Assembly (NCBI RefSeq): GCF_010731295.1
Contig: NZ_AP022579.1
Span: 5,518,001 to 5,582,000, forward strand
Direction of reading: 5' to 3'
Origin: Mycolicibacterium boenickei
GTDB lineage: Bacteria; Actinomycetota; Actinomycetes; Mycobacteriales; Mycobacteriaceae
Length of the DNA: 64,000 nt
Position 1 is the first letter of the stretch. Each line of letters begins with the position of its first letter. The notes beneath the pieces are model-generated. The model was not told the DNA's origin and searched no databases. It was given only the letters and a program-made list of their open reading frames with translations. Made by a program: the position numbers and the translations under genes. Below are positions 59,350-64,000 of this stretch, in pieces.

Positions 59350-60221
59350 CGTTCGTCTTCTGACCGGCCGAGAATCTCTGCGGGGTCCAACCCGCGGTCG
59401 ACGCCGTGCGGCATGACGTTCTGTCCGGGCTCCAGTTCCAGCCGCCTTCCGTCGAGGTGGACTTCGATCTTGTCCGGCTCGAACGAGATGAGGTTGCGCA
59501 CTCTGGCAACCTCGGTCCATGCCTCTGTATACGACCATGCCGCCCGGCGCGTGTCGCCGATGTCGTAGTAGCTGGCCAGCCCCTTGTATGGGCAGAATGT
59601 CTGCCCCTCAACAGGTTTCAGGGCGGATTCGTCGATGTCCGCACGGGGAACGTACCAGCGGACCGCGAATCCCGATTCATACAGCGCCAGGGGCCGGCTC
59701 GTCTCGGCGATCACCCGGTCACCGTGACGGACGATCAGGTTCCGGGACGTCGACCGGATGTCGATGCGGTGGTACGCATCTGCCGCGTGACCGACGACGC
59801 GCTCATTCTCTTCGAAGAACGCATCCATCGCCCGCCAGGCAAAGGCGAACCGGTTCTCGAGCACACCGGCGTGCGAAGGGAGGGAACTGAATCGCCAGGC
59901 GGCCCGTTTGACTGCGCGATCTGCGGACTGGGCACTGAACCATTCCACCTGGCCCAGGTCGGGGTGTTCGGTGATAACCCCTTCGGCATCAAGGACTCCC
60001 GGGCTGAGGTCCTCCACCGGAAAGTAGGCGACCGGGTAGCGGCCGGGCTCGTGCAGCAAGACGACGTCTTGACTGTCGGCAATCCACTTGTCGCCCAACT
60101 TGACCCGCATTCGGCGTCGCAGCGGCTCAGCGAACAGTAGCCGTTCTGGCAACGGTTGCGGAGTCAGAAACTGGCCGACGGACCCGGAGGCCAGTGGGCC
60201 CTGTTGCCAAGCCAGTCCCAT
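59346..60221 (-). CDS. DUF427 family protein, two domains
   Basis: 291 residues from ATG 60221; a longer frame to 60284 covers the operator region. Two DUF427 copies can be read: ADSQDVVLLHEPGRYPVAYFPVEDL in the first and ETSRPLALYESGFAVRWYVPRADI in the second, the latter followed by CPYKGLASYYDIG and AWSYTEAW, which are diagnostic of the family. The biochemical function is unknown; the fold is a small beta sandwich. It is the first gene of the DUF427-VOC-disulfide oxidoreductase operon, and the shared operator lies 73-94 bases upstream. Confidence 0.88.
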   Translation of the reverse strand: MGLAWQQGPLASGSVGQFLTPQPLPERLLFAEPLRRRMRVKLGDKWIADSQDVVLLHEPGRYPVAYFPVEDLSPGVLDAEGVITEHPDLGQVEWFSAQSADRAVKRAAWRFSSLPSHAGVLENRFAFAWRAMDAFFEENERVVGHAADAYHRIDIRSTSRNLIVRHGDRVIAETSRPLALYESGFAVRWYVPRADIDESALKPVEGQTFCPYKGLASYYDIGDTRRAAWSYTEAWTEVARVRNLISFEPDKIEVHLDGRRLELEPGQNVMPHGVDRGLDPAEILGRSEDER

Positions 60222-60293
60222 GGAGTCTTCCCCGCTCTTCGAGTTGACCGTTCCGCTCGACCGATCGCAGCCCGCAGACAACACATTTGCTCA

Positions 60294-60315
60294 TTGGGTC
60301 TTACACCCCAATATT
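60294..60315. promoter_or_regulatory. shared operator, copy before the DUF427 operon
   Basis: On the minus strand AATATTGGGGT-N5-ACCCAA, identical in both arms and spacing to the site at 61838. A further partial dyad, TGGGT-N6-ACCCA, follows at 60317-60332. Confidence 0.75.
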
Positions 60316-60375
60316 CTGGGTCATATCACCCATTTTGTCCAGGGCGACCTGCAACCGGCCAGAATTCGATGTCGG

Positions 60376-61722
60376 CTAGGACGTGGCGGTGCGCCGCGGA
60401 GCCACTCGTCGTGAACGCTTCTCGGGTGCGGAACTGAAGGATGCGACATAGTCGACCGCCGCTCCGACCACCGCACGGAACGGCTCTGGCCTACCGGTGG
60501 CGAAAGCCAGCATGGTTCCGCCCTGATGCGCCGCGACCAGCGCCACTGCCAGGTGATGCGGGTCGGCTTGCTCAACGAGTTCGCCCTTACTGCGCATCGC
60601 GCTCAGCCCGGAGCAGAACAGGTCGATCCACTTCTCGTAGCCCGCGGCCAGGTCATCAAGAACTTGGGCGTCTTCGAGAAGCTCGCCGGTCAATGAGCCG
60701 TAGATGCATCCACCGCGGAGGTAGACCGTTTCCAGTTGGCGTTCACAAGCTTTGGCCCAGGAACGAATCGCGGCGAGGCTGCCGAGCGCCGACAACTCCG
60801 GCTGCCGGTGAAACTCAAGGACATCGTCTGCGCGTGCCGCGATCACCTGCCGGGTCAGGTCCCGCTTGTCGGTGAAGTAGTGGGCGATCTGCGACCCGCT
60901 CACTCCGACCGCCCGGCGCACATCATCGAGACTGGTGCCGCCGACCCCGTCCCGGAACATCAATTCAGCGGCACCGTCGATGATGCGAGCCCTGGTCGCA
61001 AGGCCTTTGCTCGTGAATCGCTGCGACGCGTCGTCAGCCGCAATTGCCGGCTTCCGCCGGTCCCGTTGCCGGCGCGGAGGACGTGCGACCCGTTCGGCGG
61101 GATCGGCGGCGAACAGGCGCAGGTAATTGACGACAAACCGGAGCGTGTCACTCAGCGGCCACTCCTGGCGGTAGGCGAATGTGAGTGTGCCCGCGCCCTG
61201 ATGGCCGGCGACCACGACCATCGCCAGCGCCTTGGGGTCCGCCGATGTCACCAGCACCCCGCGATCCAGCATCCGCTGAAACGACTGCTCCAGCTGGGAG
61301 ATCCACTGTTCATACCCGGCCGCCAGCGCGCGCCGGGTTTGCTCATCGGACTTCATCAGCTGACCTGCCAGCGCGTGGTAGGTCGGTGTTCCGGTGTAAC
61401 CGATCTTGCGCAGGTAGCGCATGTTGAGGTCGAGCCAGCGCTCGAAGTCGTCGAAAGTGTCCAGCCCGCCGAGCACCGGTTGGCGGTGAAACCCGAGCAC
61501 GACCTCCATCTGCCGTTCCATCACCGCCCGGATCAACGCCTGCTTGTCGGTGTAGTAGTGGCTGAGTTGCGAACCGCTGACCGAGGCGGCCTGCCGGACT
61601 TTGTCGAGGCTCAGCCCGGACAGACCATCATCGAGGATGACCCGAGCGGCGGACTGCAGGATGCGTTCGCGGGTAGCACGGCCCTTGGCCGTAAATCCTG
61701 TGGAAGGGCCTGCGGTGTACAT
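60376..61722 (-). CDS. regulator made of two fused TetR units
   Basis: 448 residues, twice the usual TetR length. Unit 1 (about 9-215): FTAKGRATRERILQSAARVILDDGLSGLSLDKVRQAASVSGSQLSHYYTDKQALIRAVM region, then EVVLGFHRQPVLGGLDTF. Unit 2 (about 238-440): FTSKGLATRARIIDGAAELMFRDGVGGTSLDDVRRAVGVSGSQIAHYFTDKRDLTRQVI region, then DVLEFHRQPELSALGSL. A basic linker (RPPRRQRDRRKPA, about 217-229) joins them. Both HTH motifs look intact, so one chain could act as a covalent dimer. It lies between the two copies of the shared operator. Confidence 0.9.
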   Translation of the reverse strand: MYTAGPSTGFTAKGRATRERILQSAARVILDDGLSGLSLDKVRQAASVSGSQLSHYYTDKQALIRAVMERQMEVVLGFHRQPVLGGLDTFDDFERWLDLNMRYLRKIGYTGTPTYHALAGQLMKSDEQTRRALAAGYEQWISQLEQSFQRMLDRGVLVTSADPKALAMVVVAGHQGAGTLTFAYRQEWPLSDTLRFVVNYLRLFAADPAERVARPPRRQRDRRKPAIAADDASQRFTSKGLATRARIIDGAAELMFRDGVGGTSLDDVRRAVGVSGSQIAHYFTDKRDLTRQVIAARADDVLEFHRQPELSALGSLAAIRSWAKACERQLETVYLRGGCIYGSLTGELLEDAQVLDDLAAGYEKWIDLFCSGLSAMRSKGELVEQADPHHLAVALVAAHQGGTMLAFATGRPEPFRAVVGAAVDYVASFSSAPEKRSRRVAPRRTATS

Positions 61723-61835
61723 TTGCCGACCAGTCTACCGCCCTCCCACATTATGAGATTCACGATTGAGTCAGCGCGCCGTGGCGCCGCCCAGACCGGC
61801 TGATCGACCAGCGATTGACGCCACCCTCCTGCGGT

Positions 61836-61865
61836 GCAATATTGGGGTAGGAAACCCAAAATTGC
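61836..61865. promoter_or_regulatory. shared operator, copy before the MOSC-reductase gene
   Basis: GCAATATTGGG at 61836-61846 and CCCAAAATTGC at 61855-61865 form a long dyad with one mismatch. The core AATATTGGGGT-N5-ACCCAA (61838-61859) is the same as before the DUF427 operon. It lies in the gap between the double-TetR start (61722) and the MOSC start (61932). Confidence 0.8.
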
Positions 61866-61931
61866 CTACCGCCCGTCCTGGCCCTTTGGTGACTCGTCGA
61901 GCGCGCAGCACCGGCATCGGGAAGGAGCGCC

Positions 61932-63611
61932 ATGGCACGGCTGCTCTCTGTGAATGTCGGAATGCCCAAAGATATTTCGTGGCAGGGCAAGACGATCCAT
62001 ACCGCGATCTACAAGGAGCCCGTCGAGGGACCCGTTCAGGTCCGCCGCCTCAATGTCGACGGCGATGGGCAGGGCGATCTCAACGGTCACGGCGGCGAGA
62101 ACCGTGCGGTCATGGTTTATCAGACCGAGTCCTATGACTACTGGCGACGCGAGTTGGGGCGCGATGACCTGTCACCCGGGCAATTCGGCGAAAACTTCAC
62201 CGTATCCGGACTGCCGGACGACACCGTGTGCATCGGAGATCGATATCGGATCGGCGACGCGGAATTCGAGGTCACCCAACCCCGCGTCACCTGTTTCAGG
62301 GTGGGTATGCGCCTCGGAATAGCGGACATGCCGAGACTTCTGGTAGCCCATCACCGCCCGGGGTTCTACTTCCGGGTCATCACCGAAGGACGGGTCTGCG
62401 CCGGCGATCACATCGTCCAAACCCGACAAGGCCGTCACCGGTTGTCCGTCGCGGCGGTCGACGCAATGCTCTACCTTCCAGATCCCGACAAAGACGGCAT
62501 GCGCCTGGCCGCCGAAATCCCCGCATTGAGCCCTGGATGGGCACAGTCGTTTCATGAGCTGCTGTCGGCCGATCCCCCCGCCGAACCCCAATCGGCTTGG
62601 CGAGGCTTTCGTCCGATGCGCATCGGCGCCATCCACCGCGAGACCAGCGATGTAGCGTCATTCGAGTTGCGGGCGGACGACCCCCTCCCTGCTCCGCTGC
62701 CCGGCCAGTACGTGACTATCCGCGTCACTGCACTCGGGCAACCCCCGGCCCTACGCAGCTATTCACTATCGGGAGCCCCAACGGGCGACAGGTACCGAAT
62801 CAGTGTGAAGCGAGAGCCTCTCGGCTTCGTCAGCCAGTGGTTCCATCACACGGCGACCATCGGAACGTCTGTAGACGTCGGGGCCCCGCGTGGGGATTTC
62901 CGCCTTGTCGATTCCCCGGGCCCACTCATCCTGATGTCGGCAGGCATCGGTGTCACACCAGTGCTGGCGATGCTGCATCACCTGGCGACCACGTCCAGCT
63001 CCCGGCGCGTCATCTGGGTCCACACCACGCGTGACGAGTCCTCGCATGCGTTCCGCGACGAGATCACCACGCTGTTGACAGCACTGCCGAATGCCGAACG
63101 GCACGACTTCTACACCGCGGCGCCCGGCGGACACCTCGACGACGTGCAGGTCGCCGCGCTCGCGTTGCCAGTAGACGCCACCGCATTCCTCTGCGGACCG
63201 TCGAAGTTCATGGAAGACATGGCCGCTGCGCTGACCGCTGCCGGAATCACGCGTATCCACTCGGAATTGTTCGGTGCCCGGCAGGCGGTGAATCCGGGAT
63301 CCCTGCCGACAGCGCAGACACGCCGCCCGCACCCTCCAGCGGGCGAACCCGGAAGCGGCGTCGCGGTGACCTACGCCCGCTCAGGGCTGACTGTGCCCTG
63401 GTCGCCGCGACACCGCACCGTGTTGGAACTGGCCGAGGCCTGCGACGTCCCTACGCGGTACTCCTGCCGGAGCGGCGTATGTCATCTCTGCGCGACCGAG
63501 GTGATCACCGGCAGCTTCGATTACGTGACCGATCCACTTGACCCACCCGCACCCGGGTCGGCCCTCATCTGCTGCGCTGCGCCCGCCAGTGATCTGGTCT
63601 TGGACCTGTAA
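61932..63611 (+). CDS. MOSC domain - flavin reductase - [2Fe-2S] ferredoxin fusion
   Basis: 559 residues. The N-terminal MOSC/YiiM-like domain (1-220) has GDLNGHGGENRAVMVY (48-63), GQFGENFTV and the Mo-type Cys121 in PRVTCFRVGMRLG. A ferredoxin-reductase module follows (about 225-455): RSYSLSGAP for the flavin, SAGIGVTPVLAML for NAD(P) and FLCGPSKFM. A C-terminal plant-type ferredoxin (about 475-559) has CRSGVCHLC and a later Cys in LICCA. Such a chain could carry electrons to the MOSC centre to reduce N-hydroxylated or similar compounds. It is divergent from the double TetR and preceded by its operator. Confidence 0.92.
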   Translation: MARLLSVNVGMPKDISWQGKTIHTAIYKEPVEGPVQVRRLNVDGDGQGDLNGHGGENRAVMVYQTESYDYWRRELGRDDLSPGQFGENFTVSGLPDDTVCIGDRYRIGDAEFEVTQPRVTCFRVGMRLGIADMPRLLVAHHRPGFYFRVITEGRVCAGDHIVQTRQGRHRLSVAAVDAMLYLPDPDKDGMRLAAEIPALSPGWAQSFHELLSADPPAEPQSAWRGFRPMRIGAIHRETSDVASFELRADDPLPAPLPGQYVTIRVTALGQPPALRSYSLSGAPTGDRYRISVKREPLGFVSQWFHHTATIGTSVDVGAPRGDFRLVDSPGPLILMSAGIGVTPVLAMLHHLATTSSSRRVIWVHTTRDESSHAFRDEITTLLTALPNAERHDFYTAAPGGHLDDVQVAALALPVDATAFLCGPSKFMEDMAAALTAAGITRIHSELFGARQAVNPGSLPTAQTRRPHPPAGEPGSGVAVTYARSGLTVPWSPRHRTVLELAEACDVPTRYSCRSGVCHLCATEVITGSFDYVTDPLDPPAPGSALICCAAPASDLVLDL

Positions 63612-63650
63612 AACCGCCAGGGCAGTCCCAGCGACCCACGAGGATCGGTC

Positions 63651-64000
63651 TCACGCTCGCTCGACCGCCTGCCGCCCCTCTGCCCGCACCGGGTCAGGAC
63701 GCAGATAAAGGACCAGGCAGGCGCAGATCAGGACCATCGCCGTTGCCGGGAACCAGACCGCCACCACAGCGGAAGCGCCGAATACCCCGATCGTGACCAC
63801 TGAACGCATGCGCAGTAGGCGCCGCAGCCTGGCGGAGGCCGCCTCGTGCGACGGTTGGTCGACGGCCTCCCAACACAACGCCACACAGGTCACGTTGACG
63901 ACGACAAAGATCAGCGCGTAAAGGGTGACGGGGGCCGACGCCAGCTGAGTATCCGCGATCCACTCCGTGCTGAACGGAATCAACGACACCGCGAACAGGT
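63651..64000 (-). CDS. TMEM175/DUF1211-like membrane protein, 5' end cut by window
   Basis: 116 residues visible, reading in from the right edge. The start of the visible part, LFAVSLIPFSTEWIADTQLASAPVTLYALIFVVVN, has the SLIPF-x-T motif that follows the first conserved segment of TMEM175-type proteins. Further hydrophobic segments lie about 45-60 and 80-105, and a cytoplasmic ARLRRLLRMRS separates them. Bacterial members form potassium-selective channels. The N-terminal RxxxFSD motif, which would confirm the family, lies outside the window. Confidence 0.6.
   Translation of the reverse strand, partial: LFAVSLIPFSTEWIADTQLASAPVTLYALIFVVVNVTCVALCWEAVDQPSHEAASARLRRLLRMRSVVTIGVFGASAVVAVWFPATAMVLICACLVLYLRPDPVRAEGRQAVERA

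Noticed and set aside
1..64000. tRNA, rRNA, prophage or integration site
   Set aside because: I scanned for T-loop-like GGTTCGAATCC sequences, integrase-type proteins and long direct repeats by eye and saw none.

Overview
The window looks like chromosomal DNA of a fast-growing mycobacterium (Mycolicibacterium type). The evidence is uniformly high GC, dense operons with ATGA or GTGA stop/start overlaps, many GTG and TTG starts, and an abundance of FadE/EchA/FadD/FadA-type genes. There is also an F420-type luciferase-like oxidoreductase, a mycofactocin-type SDR, an FprB-type ferredoxin-reductase fusion and a block resembling M. tuberculosis Rv1353c-Rv1356c. This is inferred from gene content, not from a search. 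I see no rRNA, tRNA, CRISPR array, insertion sequence or prophage gene.

Layout. (1) 1-24.6 kb: acyl-CoA catabolic island. A FadR-type GntR gene sits between an enoyl-CoA hydratase (leftward) and a rightward operon of three crotonases, three AMP-forming ligases and an LLM oxidoreductase. Next come a CaiB-type CoA-transferase and a leftward operon SDR-thiolase-acyl-CoA dehydrogenase-GntR. This is divergent from a rightward operon acyl-CoA dehydrogenase, mycofactocin-type SDR and ligase. The island ends with an FMO-type monooxygenase coupled to an alpha/beta hydrolase, a MaoC hydratase and purU. (2) 24.6-32.9 kb: an acyltransferase-like gene coupled to a ThiF(E1)-nitroreductase fusion, then a GAF-GGDEF-EAL protein, an FAD protein, two tandem TetR regulators of butyrolactone-receptor look, and a PAS protein. 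This is the best candidate for an undescribed system. (3) 33.0-42.7 kb: a two-subunit acyl-CoA dehydrogenase pair and a meta-cleavage aromatic pathway (flavin hydroxylase, C-C hydrolase, extradiol dioxygenase, amidohydrolase). Divergent from the latter is a TetR gene with acetaldehyde dehydrogenase and hydroxyoxovalerate aldolase, with a double palindromic operator in the gap. (4) 42.7-46.0 kb: an EamA transporter, an FprB-like protein and a TetR gene whose operator-like palindrome recurs upstream of the FprB gene. (5) 46.0-52.7 kb: a guanidine/urea-type nitrogen operon (permease, two DUF1989 proteins, carboxyltransferase, allophanate hydrolase) preceded by a GlnR-like box. (6) 52.9-54.7 kb: a nucleotidyltransferase overlapping a Fic protein. 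(7) 54.6-57.4 kb: a TetR gene divergent from an ICMT-like methyltransferase and an aromatic-hydroxylase-type flavoprotein. (8) 57.4-63.6 kb: a disulfide-oxidoreductase-type flavoprotein, a VOC protein and a DUF427 protein, then a regulator made of two fused TetR units and a MOSC-reductase-ferredoxin fusion. The same operator sequence lies before the DUF427 operon and before the MOSC gene. The window ends inside a TMEM175-like gene.

Working together: regions 1 and 3 are catabolic. Acids are activated to CoA thioesters, dehydrogenated, hydrated and thiolysed, and an aromatic ring is opened to acetaldehyde/pyruvate-level products. Each block has its own local regulator, and several palindromes that probably serve those regulators can be read directly. 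Region 5 gathers nitrogen, region 2 looks like signalling or small-molecule modification, and region 8 looks like redox detoxification. Three intergenic hairpins in region 1 share the same outer arms with different inner stems and may be a dispersed terminator family.
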